In this document: positions 1-6,929 of the stretch, one piece after another
Layout of the letters: each line of letters starts with the position of its first letter
Numbering within the stretch: position 1 is the stretch's first letter
Assembly (NCBI GenBank): GCA_031267455.1
Contig: JAIRZC010000238.1
Coordinates: 1-10,934 of the forward strand
Origin: Accumulibacter sp.
Lineage (GTDB): Bacteria; Pseudomonadota; Gammaproteobacteria; Burkholderiales; Rhodocyclaceae
DNA length: 10,934 nucleotides
Reading direction: 5' to 3'
The notes under the pieces: model-generated
The model's input: the letters and a program-made list of their open reading frames with translations, nothing else
Databases searched by the model: none
What the model was told of the DNA's origin: nothing
Program-made: the position numbers and the translations under genes

Positions 1-1
1 C

Positions 2-901
2 TATTTCTACAAAACTTCCCAGCTGGGCGTTCTGGATATGGATTCCCTGGAAATACGCACCGCGACCCTCAGTCCGATGAACCTGATCCTGGCCGTCACC
101 ACACCAGATCCCGACACGATGTTCCTGATCGGGTCTTTTCGCGGTCTCGGAAAAGAGGCGATGTTGTACTCGCTGGACAAGCGTACTATTTCCAGCGTTC
201 GTCTCGATCGCCTGCTCTCGGAGCGAGTGCTTTACATCGCCTCGGTGAAGCGCAACGCGGTAATCGACGGAGCTAAGATATCGCTGTTGCCTGAAGAGTG
301 GTCGGCCGATCCGCCCGTCGACATCAACGTCTTCATCGAAGAGCGCGAGAGAGAAGCGCAGGAGAAAATAGCCGCGAGCGCGGCGCGAACTATCGGCATG
401 CAGGTCGAACGCCTCTCGGCGATAGCTGGGACGGCGGATATCGAAGCTGTGGGAGTGTACGAGGGCGAAAGCGCATCCCGCAAACCACAGCCCCGGCCTT
501 TTCTCCGCACGGCGCCGATGATGCCTCCCGTCAGAATCTCGCGCGACACCCCCGCCCTCGAGAGGGCAGCGCCCTCTCGTCCGTCAGGCGCGGTGCAGGT
601 GCGAGTCCGGCGTGGCCGTCCGGTACTGCTGGTGCTGAGTTCTTATGAACCGGTGCACTGGAGGATACAGAGGGAACCGGGCGCGAAAGTGGTAGCGGTA
701 TTGCGCGGCGGCTACTTTGCGTCCGAAGTATCCGGCGCGGGCGATGCGCGCGTCTACGACATTGGTCGCGTGTATTCCTACAAGCGCGGTGACGACAACT
801 ACGCGCGCCTCGATAAAGAAGTGCGGCAATGGACCGGAAAACGCATCGACACCTTCCAGGGCAGACACAGCGGAAAATCCTTCGAGGTCGGTGGGCCGTA
901 A
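2..901 (+). CDS. Unrecognised protein, 3' part of a gene entering from the left
   Basis: I do not recognise this protein. The frame is open to the window edge: twelve sense codons precede the first ATG at 38, and that ATG has no Shine-Dalgarno sequence, so the real start probably lies outside. Counting from the ATG at 38, residues 1-90 alternate short beta-strand-like stretches with turns and could be the end of a repeat domain such as a propeller, which is speculation. Residues 95-125 are charged and helical. Residues 145-185 form a Pro/Arg-rich linker. Residues 188-285 look like a separate compact domain, with a strand containing VLSSYEPVHW, then VLRGGYFASEV, and a closing DTFQGRHSGKSF. I have the impression of similar C-terminal domains in other bacterial proteins of unknown function. 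It converges on the flavin reductase gene. The coding call is firm because the frame is long and its composition matches its neighbours; the function is unknown. Confidence 0.75.
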   Translation, partial: YFYKTSQLGVLDMDSLEIRTATLSPMNLILAVTTPDPDTMFLIGSFRGLGKEAMLYSLDKRTISSVRLDRLLSERVLYIASVKRNAVIDGAKISLLPEEWSADPPVDINVFIEEREREAQEKIAASAARTIGMQVERLSAIAGTADIEAVGVYEGESASRKPQPRPFLRTAPMMPPVRISRDTPALERAAPSRPSGAVQVRVRRGRPVLLVLSSYEPVHWRIQREPGAKVVAVLRGGYFASEVSGAGDARVYDIGRVYSYKRGDDNYARLDKEVRQWTGKRIDTFQGRHSGKSFEVGGP

Positions 902-1161
902 AGATTATTCCTCATGCGCCGAAAACGATTTGACGAACATTCCTGGCGTCTAGTCGTTGCGAAAATTCGATCGGAACACACCGCGGTGAGTCGATGTCGC
1001 GTGATCGATTCGGAATTCGGTAAAGTCCAACCGCGAGAGGTTTTCTTCCCCCCTGAACGCCTGCGACAAAGCCCCGGTCACCGGAACGAAATTATTTCTG
1101 CCTTCGCGCCTCGTGAAGGGGGTTCAAGCCGGAATCGAGCTTTGCGGCGACGGCGCTTGTT
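902..1161. other. Convergent intergenic region
   Basis: This 260-base gap separates two genes that converge. It contains a 10-base perfect palindrome (CACCGCGGTG, about 988-997) and a hairpin at 1101-1119 (CCTTCGCG paired with CGTGAAGG, one G-U pair, 3-base loop). Neither is followed by a T-run. A short inverted repeat, AACC/GGTT near 1030-1043 followed by TTCTT, is the only terminator-like element for the left gene, and it is weak. I see no RNA gene and no convincing coding frame. Confidence 0.4.
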
Positions 1162-1797
1162 TTACTTCCTTCCTCCCTCTGGTGATTGGCTTTTCAATTG
1201 CGCGTAGGTGAAGCGCGGAACGTCGAAGCAATCGGTCGTTCGGCAATAGGTGGAGGGCGATCCCATCCGCGCGACCGGAGAAAAGCCCTGAATGTGATTG
1301 TTCGGGCCGACGAGCGCGTCGTCGATGTGAAACATGAGAATCTCGCCAATGACAAGTGTGTAAGTCCCGAGTTTCTGATGACTGAAAAGCTTGCATTCGA
1401 GACTCGCGCGCGCTTGCGCGATACGGGGGACGGCAATTTTGACGGAAGGCGCTGTTTGTACGCCCGCCGCGGAAAGTTCACTCTCGTCGGGAGGAAAATC
1501 GGCGGCCGAGATGTTCATCGCGTCGAAAACGTCTTCAGTCACAAGGTTGACGACGAATTCGCCGTTCGTGAGGATATTCCGCGTCGTGTCCTTGGGACGT
1601 CCGTCCTCGTACTGCCCGATACTGACCATCAAATAGAGGGGTTTGTTGGACAAGGCGTTGAAAAAACTGAACGGGGCGAGATTGACGAGCCCTTCGGCGT
1701 TCTGGCTGGTAATCCACGCGAGCGGGCGCGGGACGATCAGGTTGCTCATCAGCTTGTAACCTTCGGCGGGGGACGATTGGGACGGATCGAATTTTAT
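1162..1797 (-). CDS. Flavin reductase family FMN-binding protein, apparent ATA start
   Basis: This is a split-barrel FMN-binding protein of the flavin reductase-like (DIM6/NTAB) family. Members bind FMN and commonly reduce flavin with NAD(P)H for a partner oxygenase; the substrate here is unknown. Family-typical stretches are IVPRPLAWITS, NLAPFSFFNALS just after it, a segment with KDTTRNI and EFVVNLV, and a later GPNNHIQGFSPVAR. The first in-frame ATG is at 1749, giving 195 residues. The 16 codons upstream read KFDPSQSSPAEGYKL, which matches the N-terminus I expect for this family. They follow an ATA codon at 1797-1795 placed 5 bases after a perfect AGGAGG at 1808-1803. The ATG at 1749 has only a weak upstream AAGG. 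No ATG, GTG or TTG occurs in frame between 1749 and the upstream stop at 1822-1824. I therefore place the start at the ATA, giving 211 residues. It lies beyond the terminator of the rnf-pyr block, so it is probably transcribed separately. Confidence 0.85.
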   Translation of the reverse strand: MKFDPSQSSPAEGYKLMSNLIVPRPLAWITSQNAEGLVNLAPFSFFNALSNKPLYLMVSIGQYEDGRPKDTTRNILTNGEFVVNLVTEDVFDAMNISAADFPPDESELSAAGVQTAPSVKIAVPRIAQARASLECKLFSHQKLGTYTLVIGEILMFHIDDALVGPNNHIQGFSPVARMGSPSTYCRTTDCFDVPRFTYAQLKSQSPEGGRK

Positions 1798-1802
1798 GGA
1801 AA

Positions 1803-1808
1803 CCTCCT
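1803..1808 (-). promoter_or_regulatory. Ribosome binding site that decides the ATA start
   Basis: A perfect AGGAGG is read on the minus strand, followed by the five bases TTTCC and then ATA at 1797-1795. Its strength and spacing are ideal for initiation at that codon, whereas the downstream ATG at 1749 is more than 50 bases away. This is the main reason for extending the flavin reductase-like gene. Confidence 0.7.
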
Positions 1809-1948
1809 GTGCATTTGAAAACTATGAACCGCGCGGCGTCTTTTCGCTTCCATTCACGCGCGTCGACGCCGCCTTGGCGCGCCGCTGTCGCCCGGCGCGA
1901 GCGATTCAGCGCATTATCCGCCCTTTCAAGGCGATGGAGGCTGGCTTT

Positions 1949-1970
1949 GAAAAAGCGCCGGGGCTTTTTC
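1949..1970 (-). terminator. Probable intrinsic terminator of the rnf-nth-pyr block
   Basis: An 8-bp stem (GAAAAAGC with GCTTTTTC) closes a 6-base GC-rich loop, about 48 bases after the pyrD stop. On the minus strand the A-run lies in the 5' arm and the T-run in the 3' arm, so the T-tail is inside the stem. The element is nearly symmetric and could also work on the plus strand. Only two G-C pairs sit at the top of the stem, so its strength is uncertain. Confidence 0.5.
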
Positions 1971-2017
1971 CGTAAAAATCCAGTCGTGGGATGCGAAAGT
2001 CGTGTTTTACGAAGGAC

Positions 2018-2935
2018 TCAGGTTTCCAGCGCGCCAATCAGGGTTTTTACGTCATCGACGCCGTTGGTGGTCAGCCAGTCCCCCATTTCCCGCACGATCC
2101 GCGGCGCTGCGTCGGGACGGACGAAATTCGCGGTTCCGACCTGCACGGCCGTCGCGCCCGCCAGGATGAATTCGAGCGCGTCGGACGCGCTGGCGATTCC
2201 GCCGATTCCAATGACGGGGAGCTTGACAGCGCGCGCGACTTGCCAGACCATCCTGAGGGCGACCGGCTTGATGGCGGGACCGGAAAGGCCGCCGGTCACG
2301 TTCGCTAAAGTCGGGCGACGTTTCGCAAGGTCTATCGACAGGCCAAGCAGGGTATTGATCAGTGAGATCGCGTCGGCGCCCGCGTCGGCACAGGCGCACG
2401 CCATTGCAACGATGTCGGTGACATTTGGAGAAAGCTTGACGATCAGTGGTTTCGTCGTTTCGGCGCGGCAGGCGGAGACGACATCCGCGGCACTCGCGGG
2501 ATCGACGCCGAAAACGATCCCGCCTTTCTTGACGTTGGGGCAGGATATATTTACTTCGATCGCGGCGATTTCAGGAATCGCGTCAAGTCGCGCGGCCATT
2601 TTTGCGTAGTCCCCGATGGTTTCGCCGAAAAAATTGGCGATGCAGGGCGTTTTGACCGCCCGCAGGAAGGGAAGTTTTTGCGCGGCAAAGGCGTCGATGC
2701 CGATATTCTGCAACCCGATGGCGTTGAGCATGCCCCCCGGCGTTTCGCAGATGCGCGGCGGAGGATTTCCCGCGCGCGGTTCGAGCGACAAGCCTTTCGT
2801 GATGAAAGCGCCAATCGATTCCAAATCCATGTGCGCGGCGAACTCGGCGCCATAACCGAAGGTGCCCGACGCGGTCATGACCGGGTTCCTCAGCGGGATA
2901 CCCGCAAGATCGACCGAAAGATCGGGGACGCTCAT
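2018..2935 (-). CDS. pyrD: Dihydroorotate dehydrogenase class 1B, catalytic subunit
   Basis: This FMN-containing TIM-barrel enzyme oxidises dihydroorotate to orotate, the fourth step of de novo pyrimidine synthesis, in the cytoplasm. At 305 residues it has the normal length for class 1B. Visible family features in order are NPVMTASGTFGYG (17-29), TKGLSLEPRAGNPPPR (46-61), NAIGLQN (71-77), NISCPNVKKGG (129-139) with the class 1 catalytic-base cysteine at C132, VKLSPN (166-171), and the phosphate-binding end GIGGI (243-247) and AVQVGTA (263-269). A cysteine as catalytic base and an adjacent pyrK identify the NAD-linked heterotetramer type rather than the quinone-linked class 2 enzyme. Its ATG overlaps the pyrK stop by four bases (ATGA), with a GGAAG about 9 bases upstream. 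It is the last gene before the terminator at 1949-1970. Confidence 0.96.
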   Translation of the reverse strand: MSVPDLSVDLAGIPLRNPVMTASGTFGYGAEFAAHMDLESIGAFITKGLSLEPRAGNPPPRICETPGGMLNAIGLQNIGIDAFAAQKLPFLRAVKTPCIANFFGETIGDYAKMAARLDAIPEIAAIEVNISCPNVKKGGIVFGVDPASAADVVSACRAETTKPLIVKLSPNVTDIVAMACACADAGADAISLINTLLGLSIDLAKRRPTLANVTGGLSGPAIKPVALRMVWQVARAVKLPVIGIGGIASASDALEFILAGATAVQVGTANFVRPDAAPRIVREMGDWLTTNGVDDVKTLIGALET

Positions 2936-3771
2936 TGTGACATCTTCCAGTCAATTTCTCTTGCGTCGAAGACGGGGCCTTCGGCGCAAACGCAGCGAAA
3001 ATCCGGCGTTCGTACCGAGTGGCGGCGTCCGGGAACGACGCAACCCAGGCAGACACCGATTCCACAGGCCATACGGCTCTCGAGCGAGACCTGGCAGGGA
3101 ATCGCGCGACATGCGGCGATTTTCGCGACGGCGCGCAGCATGGCTTCGGGACCGCATGCGTAAATCGTTGCGCCGATGTCCAGGGATTCGAGATGCCGCA
3201 CCAGGGGCTGTGTGACCAACGCGCGTTCGCCGATCGAACCATCTTCGGTCGTGAAACGGCATTCGACACCAATCGCCTCGAAAGCGTCGGCACAGAGAAT
3301 GTCACCGCGCACCCGGCCTCCGGCAAAAAGGCGCACCGTCGAGGAAGCTTCGCGCAGCTTCCTGGCCAGCGCGTAGAGTGGCGCGAGGCCGATTCCGCCG
3401 CCGACGAGCAGTTTTTCACCGGCGGAATCGTCGAGGCTAAAGCCTTTCCCGAGCGGACCGAGAATGTCGAGGATGTCTCCCTTCTTTTTCTCGGAGAGCA
3501 TCGCCGTCCCCCTTCCGATAACGCGATACAGAATTTCGAAATACGCGCCATCGGAAGCGGCGCCGGTATCGAAGACCGCAAAGGGACGGCGCAGCAGGGG
3601 ATCGGTCGAATCGTTGACTCTAAGCATGACAAAACGCCCGGGCGCGGCTTTGCGGACGAAGGCTTCCGACACCAAGAGGCGCATACGCCGGTATCCCGGC
3701 GAGATCTCGGTGTTGAAGAGGACGAAAGATTCGGTCAGCATGTTCGCCGAAAAAGCCTCGAGGACTTTCAA
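2932..3771 (-). CDS. pyrK: Dihydroorotate dehydrogenase electron transfer subunit
   Basis: PyrK carries FAD and one [2Fe-2S] cluster and passes electrons from PyrD's FMN to NAD+. The 279-residue sequence shows the ferredoxin reductase-like layout: a flavin-binding barrel with RRPFAVF (61-67), a nucleotide-binding domain with LLVGGGIGLAPL (121-132) and YACGPEAML (204-212), then the C-terminal cluster ligands C236, C241, C244 and C262 (CGIGVCLGC and a later CAEGPVF), the standard PyrK spacing. The first codon used here is TTG at 3771-3769, which overlaps the upstream FIST stop as TTGA. The next candidate is ATG at 3741, which would remove ten residues; neither has a clear ribosome binding site. 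Four-base overlaps on both sides imply translational coupling. The family assignment is certain; the exact start is not. Confidence 0.95.
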   Translation of the reverse strand: MKVLEAFSANMLTESFVLFNTEISPGYRRMRLLVSEAFVRKAAPGRFVMLRVNDSTDPLLRRPFAVFDTGAASDGAYFEILYRVIGRGTAMLSEKKKGDILDILGPLGKGFSLDDSAGEKLLVGGGIGLAPLYALARKLREASSTVRLFAGGRVRGDILCADAFEAIGVECRFTTEDGSIGERALVTQPLVRHLESLDIGATIYACGPEAMLRAVAKIAACRAIPCQVSLESRMACGIGVCLGCVVPGRRHSVRTPDFRCVCAEGPVFDAREIDWKMSQ

Positions 3772-4874
3772 GTACCGGAAGGAGCGATGAGCGCCATGAC
3801 GACGCTGTTCCGCGTGTGACGGAAGCCTTTCCTCGAACTAATTTTCGGGACGATCTGTTCCGTTCCGTAACAGCCGATGATCGGTATCTTCGGAAAGCGT
3901 TCGCGCAACACACAAAGGTCGACATCGTCCCGGTCGTAAAAAAACGGACCGCGTCCAATACAGGAAAACATCAAGGCGCCGGCGGGATCCGCCATTCGGG
4001 CGGCTATCTGATCGACGGAGCGGCGGACATCTTTCGGGACGGTCCAGCGATCGCGGCGCGCCCAGCACAGATATTCTCCAGCAAGAGTTTCGCCCGCAAG
4101 CGTAATCGAATTGTCCGAGTTGGCCGAGACGAGAGGGAGGATACGATAATCGCCATCCGGGAAAGCGTCGAAATCATCCGGCGCCTTTGCGACGAGCGCC
4201 ATCAGTTGATGCAGCGGAACCTGGATTGGAAAATGGCGAAGCAGACTCTTGAAAGCCGATTGGCTACCCAGCGGCGGGTGGGCCAACTTTTCGAGAGTAA
4301 AACTGGAAGCGCTTTCGATCCGTACCGGTGGGGTGAGCAAAAGGAGTCCGGGGGAAACTCCGATCTCGACGCGCGCGCCGCCGATCTGGACGCCGGCACG
4401 TGGCGGCGACAGAGTTCGGCCACACTGCCATACCGCCGGCTGGACGGGGTTTTCCGAAAATTCGCCTGAAAACACGCCGCCGAAGCGCGTCGTTTGCTCC
4501 GAAGACGAGAGTTCATCCCATGGGCGCTCCCAGTCACCCGAATAACTCAGGGTCGGCTGGGGGTTTTCCTCGTCCGGCGGTTGCAGGGATGCGCGCCCGC
4601 CAAAGACCATGGCGGCGGCGGCCGGACGATCCAGTGTCCAGCCTTCTTCGGTCAGAACACCCGCCGCAAGCCCGCCGAAAACCATCGTGCACTGCGCGGC
4701 CTGCGCCGCCGCCGTAACAGCTGCCTGCGTGAGCCGGGAGAACTCGGGAGTCAGGAAGAGCAGCACACCATGCGCGGAGGCCAAGCCGGCTTTCTCGAGC
4801 GCCCGATGCGTCGTATTCCTGACCAGATCGGGAGTCGGCTCGTTGGCGGATAGCTGCGCGGTCGCAAGGATCAT
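3768..4874 (-). CDS. Stand-alone FIST domain protein, putative sensor
   Basis: FIST (F-box and intracellular signal transduction) domains are predicted small-ligand-binding sensory modules, often attached to signalling domains. This 368-residue protein appears to consist of the FIST_N half (about 1-190, including FGGLAAGVLTEEGW and a second FGG motif before a Pro/Glu-rich loop) and the FIST_C half (about 210-360, ending with SCIGRGPFFYDRDD and FPKIPIIGCYGTEQIVP, the typical closing segment of the family). There is no kinase, GGDEF, receiver or membrane segment. The ATG at 4874 is chosen because it overlaps the nth stop as ATGA. An in-frame ATG at 5012 would overlap nth by 142 bases and add 46 residues unlike the family. 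Its position between nth and pyrK suggests co-expression with both. The ligand and output are unknown. The family assignment rests on motif recognition, not on a search. Confidence 0.8.
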   Translation of the reverse strand: MILATAQLSANEPTPDLVRNTTHRALEKAGLASAHGVLLFLTPEFSRLTQAAVTAAAQAAQCTMVFGGLAAGVLTEEGWTLDRPAAAAMVFGGRASLQPPDEENPQPTLSYSGDWERPWDELSSSEQTTRFGGVFSGEFSENPVQPAVWQCGRTLSPPRAGVQIGGARVEIGVSPGLLLLTPPVRIESASSFTLEKLAHPPLGSQSAFKSLLRHFPIQVPLHQLMALVAKAPDDFDAFPDGDYRILPLVSANSDNSITLAGETLAGEYLCWARRDRWTVPKDVRRSVDQIAARMADPAGALMFSCIGRGPFFYDRDDVDLCVLRERFPKIPIIGCYGTEQIVPKISSRKGFRHTRNSVVMALIAPSGT

Positions 4875-5506
4875 GTCTGGGATTTCGATTCGTATTCGCA
4901 CAAGTCCGCAATGACGCAACGGAGGCATTCCGGCTTGCGCGCCCTGCAGACGTAACGTCCCTGCAAGATCAGCCAGTGATGCGCATCCCGGCGAAATTCG
5001 TCGGGCACACATTCTAACAGTTTGAGTTCGACCGCCATGGGGGTTTTCCCCGGAGCGAGCCCCGTTCGGTTGGAAACCCGGAAAATATGCGTATCGACCG
5101 CGATCGTCGGTTCGCCAAACGCGACATTCAGGACAACATTGGCGGTTTTTCGACCAACGCCTGGAAGCGCTTCAAGCGATTCCCGGTCACGCGGTACCTT
5201 GCCCCCGTGTCGTTCGACGAGAAGCCCACAGGCGGCGATGATATTCCTGGCTTTTGTATTGTAGAGACCGATCCGGTTGATGTAGCGCGTGAGTTTTTCT
5301 TCGCCGAGCGCGCGCATTTTCTCGGGCGTCGGCGCGGCGGCGAAAAGCGCCGGCGTCGCAAGGTTGACGCTCTTGTCGGTAGCCTGTGCCGAGAGGATTA
5401 CCGCGATGAGCAGTTGGAAAGGCGTGGCGTAGCGAAGCTCGGATCGCGGCGCCGGATTGGCTTTATGCAGACGGCGGAAGATTTCAGCTCGTTCCGCGGA
5501 ATTCAT
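4871..5506 (-). CDS. nth: Endonuclease III (DNA glycosylase/AP lyase)
   Basis: Nth removes oxidised pyrimidines from DNA and nicks the resulting abasic site in base excision repair. The protein is 211 residues, the same length as the Escherichia coli enzyme, and key residues fall at identical numbers. The helix-hairpin-helix LPGVGRKTANVVL (114-126) carries the catalytic lysine K120. VDTHIFRVSNR (137-147) carries the catalytic aspartate D138. The C-terminal [4Fe-4S] loop has C187, C194, C197 and C203 (C-x6-C-x2-C-x5-C). The gene overlaps rnfE upstream and the FIST gene downstream by four bases each. No Shine-Dalgarno precedes its ATG, so it probably depends on ribosomes finishing rnfE. The rnfE-nth linkage is a known arrangement in gammaproteobacteria. 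Confidence 0.97.
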   Translation of the reverse strand: MNSAERAEIFRRLHKANPAPRSELRYATPFQLLIAVILSAQATDKSVNLATPALFAAAPTPEKMRALGEEKLTRYINRIGLYNTKARNIIAACGLLVERHGGKVPRDRESLEALPGVGRKTANVVLNVAFGEPTIAVDTHIFRVSNRTGLAPGKTPMAVELKLLECVPDEFRRDAHHWLILQGRYVCRARKPECLRCVIADLCEYESKSQT

Positions 5507-6198
5507 CGGGAGGTATCCATCGCCTGGCGAGCGGCGGATTCGACAGGGTGCACCGAGACATCGCTTCGGCGAGAGGAAAGGGCGTTCTTCGCCGCGATCA
5601 TGAAGGCGAGCAGAATGAAAGCGCCTGGCGGCAGGACGAAAAAAATAGCGCCGGGATAATCGTCACCAAAAACGCGAAGACCGGAAAGCGAAGGGATGAT
5701 CGACTCGACCCCGGAAAAGAGCGTTCCGCTTCCAAGCAGTTCGCGCAGCCCGCCGAGTACGACGAGCGTCCACAACATGCCGATTCCCATCGAAATACCA
5801 TCGAAAAAAGATTGAATCGGCCCGTTCTTCGCGGCGAAAGCTTCAATCCGCGCGAAAACGATGCAGTTGGTAATGATCAGCGGGATAAAAATGCCGAGGA
5901 CATTATGTATCTCGGAAAGCCAGGAAGCCATGCACTGGTCGACGATCGTGACGAGCGTCGCCGCGATCATGATGAAGATCGGCATGCGGATTTCATGAGG
6001 AATGAATTTCCTGAGGCAGGAAACGGAAAAACCGGAAAGCGCCGTGACGAGAAGCGTCGCAAGCGAAAGCATCGCGCCGTTGACAAGCGTCGTCGTGACG
6101 GCGAGCAGAGGGCAGAGGCCGAGCGTTTGCGCGAGGCTTGAATTCTGTTTCCAGATTCCGTTGGCGAAAATCTCGCGCAGTTCCGCGCGCGTAATCAT
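5503..6198 (-). CDS. rnfE: Rnf complex membrane subunit E
   Basis: RnfE is an integral membrane subunit of the ion-translocating ferredoxin:NAD+ oxidoreductase (called Rsx in E. coli). With RnfA it forms an inverted-topology pair that holds an intramembrane Fe-S cluster. The 231-residue protein has about six hydrophobic segments and the family signatures LGLCPLLAVTTTLVNG (26-41, C29), IPHEIRMPIFIMIAA (66-80), VTIVDQCM (83-90) and GIFIPLIITNC (102-112, C112). C29 and C112 correspond to the conserved cysteines of the GLCP and TNC motifs. The hydrophilic C-terminal tail (about 205-231) is rich in Ser and Arg. The start overlaps the rnfG stop as ATGA and has a good AAGGAG 8 bases upstream; the stop overlaps the nth start. 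Confidence 0.96.
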   Translation of the reverse strand: MITRAELREIFANGIWKQNSSLAQTLGLCPLLAVTTTLVNGAMLSLATLLVTALSGFSVSCLRKFIPHEIRMPIFIMIAATLVTIVDQCMASWLSEIHNVLGIFIPLIITNCIVFARIEAFAAKNGPIQSFFDGISMGIGMLWTLVVLGGLRELLGSGTLFSGVESIIPSLSGLRVFGDDYPGAIFFVLPPGAFILLAFMIAAKNALSSRRSDVSVHPVESAARQAMDTSR

Positions 6199-6929
6199 GG
6201 GGTGTCTCCTTGCGACGAATGAGAAAGCGCCGTCACAGGGTCTTTTTCGGGAACGCCGTAGAGCGTCTCATGACGCTCCGCGACGAATTTTAACGTATCG
6301 CGCACGGCGCGGACGATTGCGCGTGGGCTGACCGTCGCGCCTGCAATAAAATCGAAACTCCCGCCATCTTTCCTGACCTTCCATTCGGATTCGGGGCGCG
6401 CGCCAAACGACAGTCCGCCGAACTGAGCTATCCACGGATTCTTCCGGTTCTTGTCCTTTTTGGGGTCGATGTAATCACCGAGTCCGGGTGTCTCACGGTG
6501 TTCCGTCACGCGCACTCCTAGCAGCGTTCCGTCCGCGCGGATACCGATCAGAAGGCCGATTGGGCCGCCGTACCCTCCGCGCGCCGATGTTTCGACAACG
6601 AGGACGGCAGGCGCGCCGTTTCTGCGTCCGCGGTAGAAAACGGAAGGAACGTTCAGCGCGGAGGACGGATCGGCGTCGAGGCGCAGGACGTCACTGACAA
6701 GATCATTATCGTAAATTCCATGCGGAAGGATTTCTTCGATCGCGCGCATTCTCTTCGCGCGCAGCGAAGCCTCCATGACCGGGCGGGTTAGCGTGTGCGA
6801 AACGGCGAGCAGCAGGGTCGAAATCGCGGTGAATATAGCCAGAATCACGGCACTGCGGAGGGCAACGCGAACAGGAATGTCGGAGGGTGTCGCCAAGGCG
6901 CGGGCGACTTCGTTTTCGGCGGGGATCAT
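6195..6929 (-). CDS. rnfG: Rnf complex FMN-binding subunit G
   Basis: RnfG is anchored by one N-terminal helix (about 23-44) and exposes a periplasmic FMN-binding domain to which FMN is covalently attached through a threonine phosphoester. The 244-residue protein shows HRETPGLGDYID (144-155), typical of the family, and the flavinylation site DFIAGATVSPRAIV (193-206), with T199 as the expected attachment residue. The usual Ser or Thr before GAT is alanine here. The ATG at 6929 is chosen because it gives the family's normal length and overlaps the rnfD stop as ATGA. The same frame stays open upstream to 7700, but there it runs through rnfD and is a shadow. The stop overlaps the rnfE start by four bases. 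Confidence 0.95.
   Translation of the reverse strand: MIPAENEVARALATPSDIPVRVALRSAVILAIFTAISTLLLAVSHTLTRPVMEASLRAKRMRAIEEILPHGIYDNDLVSDVLRLDADPSSALNVPSVFYRGRRNGAPAVLVVETSARGGYGGPIGLLIGIRADGTLLGVRVTEHRETPGLGDYIDPKKDKNRKNPWIAQFGGLSFGARPESEWKVRKDGGSFDFIAGATVSPRAIVRAVRDTLKFVAERHETLYGVPEKDPVTALSHSSQGDTP

Noticed and set aside
1101..1119. Hairpin in the convergent gap considered as a terminator
   Set aside because: The stem is reasonable on the plus strand but is followed by GGGTTC instead of a T-run, and on the minus strand one pair becomes a mismatch.
914..1207. Plus-strand frame of 97 codons in the convergent gap
   Set aside because: It has no ribosome binding site, an Arg-rich unrecognisable composition, and overlaps the 3' end of the flavin reductase-like gene.
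4875..5012. Upstream ATG extending the FIST protein by 46 residues
   Set aside because: It would overlap the conserved Fe-S loop coding region of nth by 142 bases, and the extra residues do not resemble the family. The ATG at 4874 gives the usual start and the same overlap pattern as its neighbours.
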